From Patiria miniata (lineage: Eukaryota; Echinodermata; Asteroidea; Valvatida; Asterinidae), in assembly GCF_015706575.1 (NCBI RefSeq), contig NW_024037072.1, positions 25,979,162-26,043,161 of the forward strand: a stretch of 64,000 nucleotides of DNA, written 5' to 3'. Position 1 is the first letter of the stretch; each line of letters starts with the position of its first letter. Below are positions 15,101-24,141 of this stretch, in pieces. A program made the translations under genes and the position numbers. The notes under the pieces are model-generated. The model was given only the letters and a program-made list of their open reading frames with translations, searched no databases and had not been told where the DNA came from.

Positions 15101-18082
15101 AATTTTTTGACCCACTTTTTTTGGGGGGACCAAAATTTCTTTGCCCCCCCCCCCCACATTGTGTTCTGGATCCGCCCTTGCGTGATGATGTGTCACTCAT
15201 GTGACTATAATTAGTTCTATATCAGTGGTCATTTCATAAAACAGGGCCTTGGCCTTGGCCTTGGCCTTGAGGGTTAAGCCTTGGCCTTGGCCTCGAGGCT
15301 TGAGGGTCAAAGCCTTGGCCTTGGCCTTGAGGGTCAAAGCCTTGGCCTTGGCCTTTAAGGTTAAAGCCTTTGCTCCAACACTGGAACCTGATACCTTGGT
15401 ACCTGATATCCAACCGAAAATGCCAGCAATCCTTTCAAATGTTTGATTATATAACCCGAAATCTTTGCAGCAACAAACACAACCTTTCTGAATTCAAATG
15501 TAGAGTTTTGCCCTTCACCAACGTATTGTAACTCTTATTTGGTCATAAACAAGTTGTTTTCATACCGTGAAATTTATAAGACAAACCTTTTTTCGGGAAA
15601 TGTAATGGTGAATTGTTTTAAATCATTTTTTTTCCACAGACATTTGCCCTTCCGGCTTCTGTAAGAATGGCGGCAGATGCTCACCAGATCCTATCACTTA
15701 CGAAAACACCTGCACGTAAGTCAGTTGGGGTTTTATGGACAGTTTCGAAAAAGGATTTTTGGATGAGGATTGATGGGAAATTTAATTTTATGTTGTTTCT
15801 ATAATCTATTTGGTTTGGTTAGTGTTTGTGTTGCAGTTGCTTGTGGTTGGAGTTGGGTTTTGGATGGCTTGGAGAGGGCACTGAGGATTTGATGTGATCA
15901 AGCTTTTATTTTGTTCCCCTTTTTTTGGGGGGGGGGGTGGAGTTTTTTGGTAACATAAAGAGCGAGACAAATGGTCATCCCAAGCTAAATAGACTATGGC
16001 TTCCCCCTCATCTTACTGCAGATGTGAGAGTTTGTACTCCGGCAACCGCTGTGAGATCATGGATGCTTGGTCACCACTGGCCATTGCCATGATAGCAGTT
16101 GCCGTGGCACTGTTCCTAATCCTGACTGGTCTGTTCATCTCGTGCTGCATCTTCCTCTGCAAACGTCTTGATAAGGAGCAACCCAAGCATCCACACACTC
16201 GTGATGTCCAGCAGCGTTACTCGTTCCCGACGACGTCATGGCCTGTGCCTCTACAGCAGTCATCATCGGCCACGGAGCCCCCATGCTACCCTAAAGGCAG
16301 TTACCCAATAAGCTTTGCCTCGCTTTCAAGGAGTGTGTATTCTCGTGGTGGCAATCACAGCCTCACAGAAAATGTGAGTACATTTGTTTTTAAGTGATAC
16401 AGAGGGATTTGTATTTTGTATGGGAACTTGAAATATTCACACACAGTGACCTTAAAAAAACTGATTCATTTTTTGTCCTCAGCTGAGTAGTATAGTTAAT
16501 CATTGCAAACCTCGCTGGTTATTCAATTGGTAATCTGACTTTCTTTCAAATTGAACTCCTCTCTGGGTGATGAGAACCAGTTGGTTAGGACTTGACACGC
16601 CGGTTTGGGTTGCAGTTGAAGGGATTTAGAACTTGACCAGGAAGTGACATGAAACTGAACTTAACAGAATTGATCACAATGCCTTTGTGACTTGACCAGA
16701 GTACTTTTAATTGACATGACCAGAGCAACTTTAGAACTGACCGGAGAGACTTGAGACTTGGCCGGAGCGACGTGAGACTTGTCTGGAGAGACTTGACAGC
16801 CTAGTGTCTGGAGACTTGACCAGGGTGAATGGAGACTTGACCAGAGTGACTTCAGACTTGACCAGAGTGACTTGAAACTTGACCTGACTAGAGTGGCTTG
16901 AGACTTGATCAAAGTGACTTGAGACTTGACCGGCGTGACTTGAGACTGATCAGAGTGACTGTAGACTTGATCGGAGTGACTTGAGCCTTGACCAGAGTGA
17001 CTTGAGGTTGACCAGAGTGACTGGAGACTTGACCAGGGTGAATGGTGACTTGAACAGAGTGACTGGAGACTAAAATGGCCGGAGTGACTTGAGTCCTGAC
17101 GGGAGTGACTTGAGACTTGACTAGAGTGACTGGTGACTTGACCAGAGTGACTTGAGACTTGACCAGAGTGACTTGAGATTGACTGGAGTGACTTGAGACT
17201 TGACCAGAGTGACTGGAGACTTGACCAGAGTGACTTGAGACTTGACCTGACCAGAGTGGCTTGAGACTTGATCAGAGTGACTTGAGACTTGACCGGCGTG
17301 ACTTGAGACTGATCAGAGACTTGACCGGAGTGACTTGAGCCTTGACCAGAGTGACTTGAGATTGACCACAGACTTGAAATTGACCAGGGTGACTGTTGAC
17401 TTGACCAGAGTGACTTGAGACTTGACCGGAGTGAGTGTAGACTTTGACCGGAGTGACTTGAGACTTGACCAAAATGACTTGAGACTTGACCAGAGTGACT
17501 TGAGACTTCGAATCACACCAGATTTACTTGAGACTTTGACCAGAGTGACATGAGACTTGACCGAAGCACCTTGAGACTTGACCATAGTAACTTGAGACTT
17601 GACCAGAGTGACTTGAGACTTGACCAGAGTAACTTGAGACTTCGAATCACACCAGAAGTACTTGAGACTTTGACCAGAGTGACTTGAGACTTGACCGGAG
17701 CGACTTGAGACTTGGCCATAGTAACTGGAGACATGACCAGAGCGACTTAAGACTTAAGCTGGTCACAAGCTCATTTATTCTTTGAGTTGTAAACTCACGT
17801 ACCCTTAAGAAAAAAGTGACCATCACTTCTGATCTTAGATTATAAAATTCCCTTCTTGATGCCCATAATTATGGGCAACAAGCTAATAACATAGAGAAAC
17901 TGCATGCATGTTATCTCACATCATAAGCATAAGCAGACAGGATGTATTGCAATAATGTTTGTTATTTATTGTGCTCTCAGGTTCGGGATAACCCAGGATC
18001 CTCCACATTCATGCGACCTTATGTGGCAACGGGTCAAGAGGCTATTGTGAGTGTACCACATCCATCGTCAAGTTCCGTGTAA
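1..18082 (+). CDS. HYR/SEA/EGF single-pass membrane protein, 3' part of gene
   Basis: Multi-exon model, 5' end outside the window. Coding exons: 1-113, 382-615, 1233-1475, 2296-2544, 3058-3300, 3760-4005, 4966-5208, 5767-6003, 7163-7411, 7956-8200, 9211-9453, 9769-10017, 10469-10575, 10732-10963, 11711-11824, 12607-12726, 13383-13510, 13888-14107, 15640-15715, 16022-16373, 17981-18082. About 4.2 kb of coding sequence is visible, and all junctions are GT/AG with phases that agree. Order: 12 HYR, SEA, EGF, cbEGF, SEA, EGF, transmembrane helix, tail of about 104 residues. HYR domains are Ig-like folds found in hyalin and other adhesion proteins; SEA and EGF domains sit on membrane-tethered extracellular proteins. 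An adhesion or receptor role at the cell surface is therefore inferred; the ligand is unknown. The exon at 7956 has a frameshift. I recognise no named orthologue with this exact order. Confidence 0.85.
382..615 (+). CDS. HYR exon 2
   Basis: 78 codons, phase 1 to 1, acceptor TTCCTTCAG and donor GTAATT. Starts with the usual D-x-E-x-P-V-F block, has the first Cys in FLDCAHD, NWTQPTVVDNSG in the middle and AEDESGNRATCNF near the end. This is a complete HYR domain with its two Cys. Confidence 0.85.
1233..1475 (+). CDS. HYR exon 3
   Basis: 81 codons, phase 1 to 1. Begins DLEPPVFSSCPNG and contains TWTEPSASDNAGN and NATDEAGNTVACVF. Several N-x-S/T sequons (NDST, NATAT, NFT, NATD) suggest glycosylation of the ectodomain. 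Confidence 0.85.
2296..2544 (+). CDS. HYR exon 4
   Basis: 83 codons, phase 1 to 1. Begins DLSPPVIVGCPGN and contains VSWSVVMAQDN and YTATDTSGNTDEDNCSFYV. An insertion of about two residues before the second Cys makes it slightly longer than most of the others. Confidence 0.85.
3058..3300 (+). CDS. HYR exon 5
   Basis: 81 codons, phase 1 to 1, acceptor TCTTGACAG and donor GTGAGA. Begins DNEAPMFVDCPSD and contains VSWTVPTAVDNVN and RVADSAGNNNTCTF, a typical HYR signature. Confidence 0.85.
3760..4005 (+). CDS. HYR exon 6
   Basis: 82 codons, phase 1 to 1. Begins DEEGPVFQNCPDN and contains VTWDALVAIDNGG. The usual DxSGN motif before the second Cys is replaced by DPNNNIGRCEF. Confidence 0.85.
4966..5208 (+). 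CDS. HYR exon 7
   Basis: 81 codons, phase 1 to 1. Begins DKELPEFSICPSD and contains NWTDPVATDNSGS and YTATDPSGNSANCSF. The last base is T rather than G, so the residue across the next junction becomes Ser. Confidence 0.85.
5446..5700 (+). repeat. tRNA-derived SINE in HYR intron
   Basis: A tRNA-like head with a box-B-like GGGTTTGAATCCTG near 5489 is followed by a body containing CTGGGCAAGACACTTTAC and ending near GTGAAGTGCTTTAAGAC. This layout is that of tRNA-related SINEs of marine animals. Family not named. Confidence 0.6.
5767..6003 (+). CDS. HYR exon 8
   Basis: 79 codons, phase 1 to 1, acceptor TTTTACAG and donor GTATGG. A divergent start (SMDMLMIACPAD) replaces the acidic/Pro entry. The core has SWPAPIYNSS and TITDTDGRNASCDF. 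This is a complete two-Cys HYR domain. Confidence 0.82.
7163..7411 (+). CDS. HYR exon 9
   Basis: 83 codons, phase 1 to 1. Begins GHAAPFFTSCPSN and contains VTWTVPQAQDDDS and VATDSIGQTATCEF, ending at a GTACGT donor. Confidence 0.85.
7956..8200 (+). pseudogene. HYR exon 10 with 1-base frameshift
   Basis: The exon has normal borders (TTTTCAG / GTAAGT) and starts DQEDPVIQGCPAD with MWTPPTARDNSG, but it is 245 bp long. Every other complete HYR exon of this gene is a multiple of three. The frame breaks near 8147-8149: past that point the expected DPSGNTALCQFEI stretch is present only in the next frame. One base is therefore missing relative to an intact exon. Causes could be an assembly error, a null allele or real decay. 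Skipping the exon would join phase 1 to phase 1 and keep the protein in frame. Confidence 0.82.
9211..9453 (+). CDS. HYR exon 11
   Basis: 81 codons, phase 1 to 1. Begins NDAPPEFTSCPPS and contains YPSPTDDRSN and YDSAGQSAECVF, with a GTAAAC donor. GC-rich compared with its flanking introns, as expected for coding DNA here. Confidence 0.85.
9769..10017 (+). CDS. HYR exon 12 (last HYR)
   Basis: 83 codons, phase 1 to 1. Begins DRGDPVIIGCPSD and contains YWTPPTANDTSN and AATDSFGNMDTCSF. It carries an extra Cys near the start (QTVCVL) and ends with a short QETL linker into the SEA region. Confidence 0.83.
10469..10963 (+). CDS. SEA domain 1 (exons 10469-10575 and 10732-10963)
   Basis: Two exons split by a phase-0 intron encode about 113 residues: VGSVEFISIGSMV, MRLATLRDD, then MDALFRRSSVSSDFAGITL and ALIEFDIFFTG. 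This spacing of beta strand, helix and the paired strands is like SEA domains. No G-S-V-V-V type cleavage sequence is seen in the loop (S-S-V-E-T-S-D), so autoproteolysis is not expected. SEA assignment is by pattern only; the same split recurs in the second copy at 13383-14107. Confidence 0.6.
10985..11260 (+). repeat. Probable tRNA-derived SINE fragment
   Basis: A box-B-like AGTTCGAATCCCG lies at about 11038-11050, followed by a body without coding potential. No clear box A is seen, so it is a fragment or a weak call. Confidence 0.4.
11711..11824 (+). CDS. EGF domain 1
   Basis: 38 codons, phase 1 to 1, one EGF module per exon. Six Cys in EGF spacing: C-x4-C, ENGGSC, then CMCTSFWTGDYC. It lacks the D-x-N-E-C entry, so calcium binding is not predicted. 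Confidence 0.85.
12607..12726 (+). CDS. Calcium-binding EGF domain 2
   Basis: 40 codons, phase 1 to 1. Begins DVNECIENNPC, the classic calcium-binding EGF start, followed by CINLQGSFLCGCPAGF and a final Cys. Asn/Asp hydroxylation-type context is present in the CxNxxGSFxC stretch. Confidence 0.88.
13383..14107 (+). CDS. SEA domain 2 (exons 13383-13510 and 13888-14107)
   Basis: Two exons with the same phases as SEA 1 (1 to 0, then 0 to 1). FSGTFAITRIGS, YERLVGDVTSV, LDSIFSDESSYVGSRVLGM, then SSGSIMIRYVLVF. The G-S-I-M-I at about 13951-13965 aligns with the G-SVVV autocleavage loop of mucin-type SEA domains, so this copy could self-cleave. The shared split site suggests SEA 1 and SEA 2 arose by duplication of a two-exon unit. 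Confidence 0.68.
14166..14310 (+). repeat. GGCCTT hexamer minisatellite, block 1
   Basis: Imperfect tandem runs of GGCCTT with interspersed CGAGGCTTGAGGG. It lies in the intron after SEA 2. A second block of the same repeat is at 15244-15370, on the other side of a TIR element. Confidence 0.8.
14866..15180. mobile_element. Non-autonomous TIR element with direct repeats
   Basis: The ends read AAGGGCGGATCC and GGATCCGCCCTTG, inverted. CGTGATGAT is found immediately outside both ends (14857-14865 and 15181-15189), as expected for a target duplication of 8-9 bp (hAT-like). It contains poly-C/poly-A tracts and the palindromic GGGGCCCTTAAGCGGGCCCC core also seen at 39.9-40.4 kb. No transposase. 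Confidence 0.75.
15244..15370 (+). repeat. GGCCTT hexamer minisatellite, block 2
   Basis: Same unit and interruptions as the block at 14166-14310, same orientation and same intron. The open reading frames across it are simple-repeat artefacts. Confidence 0.8.
15640..15715 (+). CDS. EGF domain 3, first part
   Basis: Encodes HICPSGFCKNGGRCSP and ends in ENTC before a phase-2 donor GTAAGT. It gives the first four Cys of an EGF module completed by the next exon; this is the only EGF in the gene split by an intron. Confidence 0.82.
16022..16373 (+). CDS. EGF 3 end, transmembrane helix and start of cytoplasmic tail
   Basis: 118 codons counting the split codon. TCESLYSGNRCE completes the EGF. Residues 19-47 of the exon form one hydrophobic helix (PLAIAMIAVAVALFLILTGL and on), with C-C and C at its inner end (possible palmitoylation) followed by the stop-transfer KRLDK. 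The tail is Ser/Pro/Tyr rich (RYSFP, SVYSRGG). The exon ends in phase 0 at GTGAGT. Confidence 0.85.
16620..17755 (+). repeat. 21-bp minisatellite in last intron of HYR gene
   Basis: About 1.1 kb of imperfect copies of a unit close to GAGACTTGACCAGAGTGACT plus one base. Since 21 is a multiple of three, the minus strand shows long Ser/Leu/Lys-rich heptad frames that are not genes. Confidence 0.92.
17981..18082 (+). CDS. Last coding exon of HYR/SEA/EGF protein
   Basis: Acceptor TGCTCTCAG, phase 0, 33 residues then TAA at 18080-18082. Ends PHPSSSSV, so the final S-S-V fits a class I PDZ ligand (S/T-x-hydrophobic). Assigned because phase matches the preceding exon and no earlier in-frame exon is evident in the minisatellite-filled intron. 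Confidence 0.65.
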   Translation, partial: VRDNPGSSTFMRPYVATGQEAIVSVPHPSSSSV

Positions 18083-18754
18083 CTCGAAGCCAGGATTTAG
18101 TTTGCACCCACAAGACGTTTCGACTGAGGTATCTACTTGTCGGCATGATTGGGGATAAACCGAAATAAGATAGCACCACCTACTTATACTCCTTCTGTCC
18201 TGATAATTTCAAATAATGTTGAGAACTCTCCAAATGGTTTATTTAAATTTTGTCAAAGAATATAGAATTGGTCAAGCACATATTTCGTATCTCCAAAAAA
18301 AATCCCATAAATTCCTTCCAATTTTGTTTTCTGAAATCATGCTTGCAACTTCTTGAAAAGTCTTGCTGGCCAATTTGCAAGTTCATTATAAAATGTAAAT
18401 GGACAACACAACAGAAATTTTCTCTCATCATAACCAGCAACTGAAAATAGTCATTGAGCCTTTCTTAAGAGAACATGGCTTTTTGTTAAACCTTGTAGAA
18501 AATGATGCTTGGCTGAAAATTGCATTTTTTACGAGAGTATTTTTGAGCGAAAACATCTAGATATTGATAGTAAGTAATGGGTTTCCGTTTACTTAAAAAA
18601 ACACCAAAAAAACCTTTGTGAACAATTAACTTGAACCAAGCTTGCCAGCACGATAGGATGACAGAGTAATGAAAAGACAATGAAAAAAATACGAGAAGTA
18701 AATGAATTAAGCTCATTAAAAATGAACGTTTTGTATTAATAATGGAATTTGTTG

Positions 18755-18948
18755 GGTTTTGCCCTTGGACTGGCCAGCTGACCCTGGCAAGCTCAGTGGT
18801 CGAGTGGTAAGACATCTGCAGTAGTAAGCAGGAGGTCGTGGGTTCAAATCCTACCCAAATAAGCTTGTGACGTTTTTTTCTCACAAGTGTTGTCCCTCGG
18901 ACAACACTGATGTAGTGTTTATGACAATATGGCGCAGAAGGGCAAAAT
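18755..18948 (+). repeat. tRNA-like SINE core inside inverted ends
   Basis: A tRNA-like stretch (GGTCGAGTGGTAAGAC as box A, GTGGGTTCAAATCC as box B) at about 18790-18853 is flanked by inverted GGGTTTTGCCCTT and AGGGCAAAATCC. It is followed by a hairpin AGTGTTGTCC / GGACAACACT. Probably a SINE-type repeat. Confidence 0.55.
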
Positions 18949-19777
18949 CCACTATTAATTGAAATTCTAACCAATTCAATCGATTTTTTAAAATATTGAT
19001 TAAGCAGTGAAGCTAGTTTAACTGAAAGTAATGTAAAGGCCAGTTCATACTCGGCACGAAAGCGAACGCGAACTTGTGACATCTCGCCAAGCTTTTGCTA
19101 TATGCTTTTGCAAAAGTTGAGCACATTTCAACTCCGGCGAATTTTGCAGCAAATGTTTCTGATGTCCAATATTTCTCGCATTCGCATTTACGTTAAGTAT
19201 AAACCAGTCTTAATAAAAACATCTATAATTTGGAGATATTACAAATGTTTAGCTGTAGCAGTTATTTTTTATATTATATTTCTTGCTTGTGTATCAAAGC
19301 CTAACCATTTAAAAAAAAATTATCTGTAGTAATTGTGTTGCTCTTTTGGTTTGGGTATTTAATGTCAAATTACACTTTATGTTTTAAGCTTTGTGTAACA
19401 GTTTGAGTTTTACAGAACTAACATTTCAGGGCTATCAATCGTTCAAGGAAATATTAAGGACAAAAAACCAAGACCAAAGACAAGTTCTTTTAGAACTAAG
19501 CAGGCCTGTGACTGTTCTTATCAGAACTAAAACCTACTTAGCGAAAGATGATAATAAGCAGGACAAGCAGGAGAATCTTATCAGAACTAAATATCTACTG
19601 AGCGACAGTAGTTATTACCACATGGTGTTACCGCAAACAGAACAATACAGATACTCCACCATGCAAAGCCTAAAATCTTACAACAAAATACCTAATTCAG
19701 CCATACAGTCAGTGGCGGATCTAGGGGGTGCGGAGGGGGCGCTACGCCCCCGGCCATTTTTCACTTGTGAGAGCCCT

Positions 19778-20098
19778 CCCCCCCCCCCCCATTTTAATTT
19801 TGCATTAATCTCATAGTTTTTTAAAAGTAACATGAATGTATTTTTTATTCTAACAAATTTTAGAGGTTTTTAGTTTATTGCTAATATTTATTCAGCGTAA
19901 AGCGCCTTGAGCATCATTTTGACGGAGTGGGGGGGGGGGGGAGAGGGCCCCCCCCCCCCCATTTTAATTTTGTATTAATCTCATAGTTTTTTAAAAGTAA
20001 CATGAATGTATTTTTTATTCTAACAAATTTTAGAGGTTTTTAGTTTATTGCTAATATTTATTCAGCGTAAAGCGCCTTGAGCATCATTTTGACGGAGT
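19778..20098. repeat. Tandemly duplicated segment of about 180 bp
   Basis: The stretch from poly-C through ATTTTAATTTT to TCATTTTGACGGAG occurs twice in direct order (about 19790-19929 and 19960-20098) with almost no differences. An upstream GTGGCGGATCTAGGGGG (19714) resembles one end of a TIR family seen elsewhere here. Confidence 0.8.
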
Positions 20099-20878
20099 TT
20101 GGTGATAAAACTGGATGACAGGATAGTTAAACTAGTCGTGAAAACGACTATATTGGTCATATTAGACTTTCGGCAAAGTTATTTTCGCTCATGGCGAGCA
20201 ACATAGTTGAATGGAGCAAAGATAGTACAGATTAATTAGTATAGGCTGATAGTACATACACTGTGAACAAGTATCAATGGATATAATCCCAAGTAACAAG
20301 GGATGTTCATTGTTAGCGCACCATTTTTCTTTTGTTAGCCGTTCACAGTGAAAGTACAGACTGAATGACACATCTCACTTGGCATGTGTAGTCTCCTTTG
20401 CAGTTGAATTGCGGCTTTACTATTCGGAACAACTGGCACAAGTAACAAGGGCCTTGTCAAAAGGCTAGAACCCTATACATATACTTCTGGTTGTTTTTGC
20501 AGTTATATAACTTTGTAATTTTTCAATGTAATTGAATGAACAAAATTACACTCCGCAGAGGCCATTTTTTTTAATTAAAAAAGGACAAGAAATCAAAGAT
20601 TGTTCTTGCTATTATAATTTATTTTTCAACTTTGGATAATAGTTAATGTCACAATTTAACACATTCTTTTGTTTCAAATTCATGTCAGTATTTAGATAAA
20701 ATTGAAATGGATTAATTTTTTTAATTTGCTGAATTGTTTTAGCAAATGTCACAATGAGTTGATTTGGGAATCACTGAGAACTGAAGATTGCTCAATATGC
20801 TGCAGAATGCTGTAACAAATGTATCAGACTAGTCTTAGTACATTACTGGATTAAGTTTTTGATTCCCTTAAAACATCC

Positions 20879-21122
20879 GGTCCCTGGCAAGTGGTCAAAC
20901 TGTAGCAGCAGTTGAGGTCGCTGTCAACAAGATGAATCAAATCCAGTCTTTGCGACTTTGGCAGCGCTACCCAGGAAATTCCAAGCATACGTCACGTGCA
21001 CAGTATTGAAACTGATGCAAGCGCGTGAGTACACTCAGAATTTTCCTGGGTAGCACTGCCGATGTTCTCAAGACTGGATTTGATTCATGACGCTGCGGCT
21101 TTATCGCGCTTGTCAGGGACTG
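20879..21122. mobile_element. Palindromic MITE
   Basis: Nested inverted repeats: the ends GGTCCCTGGCAAG / CTTGTCAGGGAC, and further in GAATCAAATCCAGTCTT / AAGACTGGATTTGATTC and CTACCCAGGAAA / TTTCCTGGGTAG. No coding capacity. Superfamily not assigned. Confidence 0.75.
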
Positions 21123-22787
21123 GCTGTATTTGGGGAATAATCTCTAAACCCAGTGGATCAACACTAGTTTCAGGGTGGTATTCCAGAGTCTCGCCGAAAA
21201 AGATATTTAATGCCTCTAGTCTGCCTAACTAAACTTTGGCTCAGACAATCAAACTTTATACAGTAATTTGCATTGAGTAGACTCTAAAGTTGTTCCAAGT
21301 GACTGCAAGAGTTGATCTCTCCATGTCTTGCTGTCGTAGTTGCTCCTAATCATTCCAAACACTGTACTTAGTGCAGAGTGTAATAATTAGATTATTTAAT
21401 TCAGGGCGATTCACGAGCAAAAGTCTGAAACGGCTGTTACATCAAAATAACTTTTTTTCCAGAGGTCGGTATCTAAATCAATCTGATGTGATTCACAGGT
21501 GTTCTGTGAAAAAAAAAAAATCATTAGTATTTTTATTAAAGGTGAAATGTATGCAAAACAGGAAATTAAAAAAATACTTATTTTGTATCATTTTGTCCTT
21601 GTATAATGTATCAATGTCCTACAACGATAAGAACACCCCATATTAACTATGTGTACCTAAGCTTCATTTATGTACATACATGTATTCCAACATATTTTAA
21701 AAATCAAATCTTTTAATAGAAGTTTAAAATACCCATAAATAATCTGTGATGCATTGGGCAAATGATCCCACTATTGCAAACAATTCACCACATGCCTTGC
21801 CACATCAGCTGCCCAGTTCATACTTTCAAAACATATGCACCATACAATCATGAATGCTTTCAATTAGAATACATACCATGGTAAAATTAAAATGAACACT
21901 ACGCTTAAAAGTATTTTTGAGCTTTTCAATAAACCTTGGTCATAATTTGCAACAAACACGTATTATTGGGACAAAAACATGCGATGATGCAACAGGCACC
22001 ATTCAGTGTGTCACCAAACGTTTTTTGCCTTGGAACATTTTTCAAATTTTTAGCCCACTTCCTTTATATATCATCCTGCCATTAATTACGTAATCATTCC
22101 CGTGCCCTTGTTCAAAAGGAAAAACGATTATGATCACATTTGTTGACTGCTTTCTCATAAGTTGTTACAAACATGGCCTCTCCATGGTGGGCTTAAGGCT
22201 GCACACTATATTATCAATTGCTCTTATTAAAAGACATACATTTTGATTATTCTCAGCAATATGGGCTAAAATTGAATATGGACTAAAATACGTAATATTA
22301 TTTCGTTAGATTTTTTTTTTTTAAAGTGACACTAATATGGGTAGAGGCGTTATTAACGCCTTGCAGTGGACTAGTTACCCATCCCATCCCTATTCATAGT
22401 GTGAAGAGATTATATTGTTTCAGTGTGAGGGGCTGGTTCTTCCACACTTTCCTCTGTAGCCCAAACCTCGAGTGGCCTTTGACCTTGTGATGGGCGATTT
22501 GTATTTAAAAAAAAAACTTAAAAAAATATAATGTTTTGCACACTTGATTCTTGGCTGGAAAGCACAGTGTTAACTAGCATGACAGCAAACAATTCGGCTT
22601 TAAAAAGATTGTCCATTTAAGAGCACATTTGATGTCATTTTTAAATTCAAAGTGTGTGCACAATGTCATGGGAACCAAATTTTTTGTTTTTTTGATTGAA
22701 ATCAGCATGAAGGTAACACATTTTGCTGTCTTAGTCATCAAATGTTACAGATCACATCAAACGTGAATGTAAACCTACACCATCCAC

Positions 22788-23311
22788 ACTTAAAGGGAAT
22801 ATACATCATTTGCTTTTGCTGTAATTTTCAGAAATGGATAGAATTGGGGGGTTGGAAATATATAGCAAATATAGTTACACTGACTTTTTTGAGGTTTTGG
22901 GTTCGAAAATGCTATAAAAACCAAGAAAAACAATCATTTTCCTGTAGTCTGGTTCCCTGACTCCATATAAGAAGAAACAGAGCAGTTTACATACATTGGG
23001 GAATTGTAAGGTCAGGGAACCAGTCTAGCTGGCTTGTACCCGTTCATAGGTGTGAAATCGATTGCAAACAAGTGCGATGGTCAATTGGGGCCAGTATTTG
23101 AAAAAAAGCCAGTTTTTTCCAATGCTGGTCGGCCGACCAGCGTTGGAAATTGATACAAAAATACCACTTTTCTTGAAAATGACAGTATACCAGGTGCCAT
23201 GATTTTACAGGATGCTTTACACTGTCATTCACTAACAGTCCAGCAAGGTATATCAAAATGATTTGGTAGTTTTATTTTTTGATGTTTGCAAATGTTGTAT
23301 TTTCCCTTTAA
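22788..23311 (+). mobile_element. MITE with TTAAAGGGAA ends, with a nested small MITE
   Basis: The ends TTAAAGGGAAT and TTTTCCCTTTAA are inverted. The 3' half (from GGTCGGCCGACC at about 23128 to GATGTTTGCAAATGTTGTA) is nearly the same as 43566-43783. Positions 22944-23028 hold a smaller inverted pair, AGTCTGGTTCCCTGAC / GTCAGGGAACCAGTCT, which looks like a second element inserted into the first. Confidence 0.7.
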
Positions 23312-23785
23312 TGATTCGTTCCTGGCCAACTGGATTCAGTACTTCTTTCTTCCGGTCGTCGATGTCTCGCGGAACTCACACTGTGTCCTCCTGGCCTCAT
23401 GAGGTCACTACAAGTTGACATCCTGACCAAGAACCAAGCGACCTTTCAACCTCCACGCATCCTGCAGTGGAACATTTGTAAGATTTACAATGGGGGGAAT
23501 AACAAGAACACTCAGTGCATTTACAGATATCAGGGGGTTTTTTTTTGGGGGGGGGAGGGGGTGACATACATTTGAGGGAGGGGATACATACACGTCCCTG
23601 TATTCCTTGCGACCCTGGCAAGGAGCATCAGTACTGAACATTAAATCCCAAAAGATGTAATAAATGCTGTGAAAGAAAAGGATCAAGAACTTGATTTGAG
23701 TTGAGGTAATATACCCCAGATGAGGACACCAGACTTGTAAGCAAGCCATTACAAGTCATAAAAGTCAATCACAAGTCGTACATCA

Positions 23786-24027
23786 GGCCCAATTTCACGG
23801 CGCTGCTAGGCAAACAAATTTGCCTAGCACAAAAAAGCCTGGCTTGTAAACACAGTTTACCAGCCAAAATTCCATGTGATTTTCATGCTATAGCAAACAA
23901 CAGCTGAACACTTATCACGAACAATATACATCACATGGAGTTTTGGCTGGTAACCTGCTTTTTATAAGCCAGACTTTTGTTTGTGCTAAGCAAATCTGTG
24001 TGTTTCCCAGCGCCGTGAAATTGGCCC
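23786..24027. mobile_element. MITE of the GGCCCAATTTCA family
   Basis: Terminal inverted repeats GGCCCAATTTCACGGCGC / GCGCCGTGAAATTGGCC with further inner pairing around GCCAAAA / TTTTGGC. A related left end (GGGCCCAATTTCATATGGC) is at 12759 in a HYR-gene intron. Confidence 0.78.
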
Positions 24028-24141
24028 AGGTCTTCAGTCAGGTGACAAGCTATTCTACATCCTGTCTGGTCTCAACTTGTGATTTTACTGTTGATAGGAC
24101 GGATACTGATGAACGGCACCGTTCTCAATCTCCAGAGCTCA

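Larger units (their letters stand above)
18083..24141. other. Intergenic region between HYR gene and PHYH
   Basis: Tail-to-tail spacer of 6 kb. It holds the repeats listed separately (18755-18948, 19778-20098, 20879-21122, 22788-23311, 23786-24027). I see no coding exon with good splice sites and no clear gene in 21130-22780. The missing PHYH 3' terminal exon, if there is one, should lie here. Confidence 0.6.

Noticed and set aside
16661..17734. Minus-strand frames rich in SLWSSLK heptads
   Set aside because: Product of the 21-bp minisatellite, which is seven codons long. No start context, splice sites or non-repeat sequence.
18486..19082. 198-codon minus-strand frame with GFEPTTSCLLLQ
   Set aside because: This peptide is the usual translation of a tRNA-like SINE promoter on the opposite strand; the rest shows no family pattern.
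23340..23400. Possible missing last exon of PHYH (CEFRETSTTGRKKY after GGACACAG)
   Set aside because: An acceptor in the right phase and a stop exist, but the residues do not resemble the conserved PHYH C-terminus, so it is not supported.
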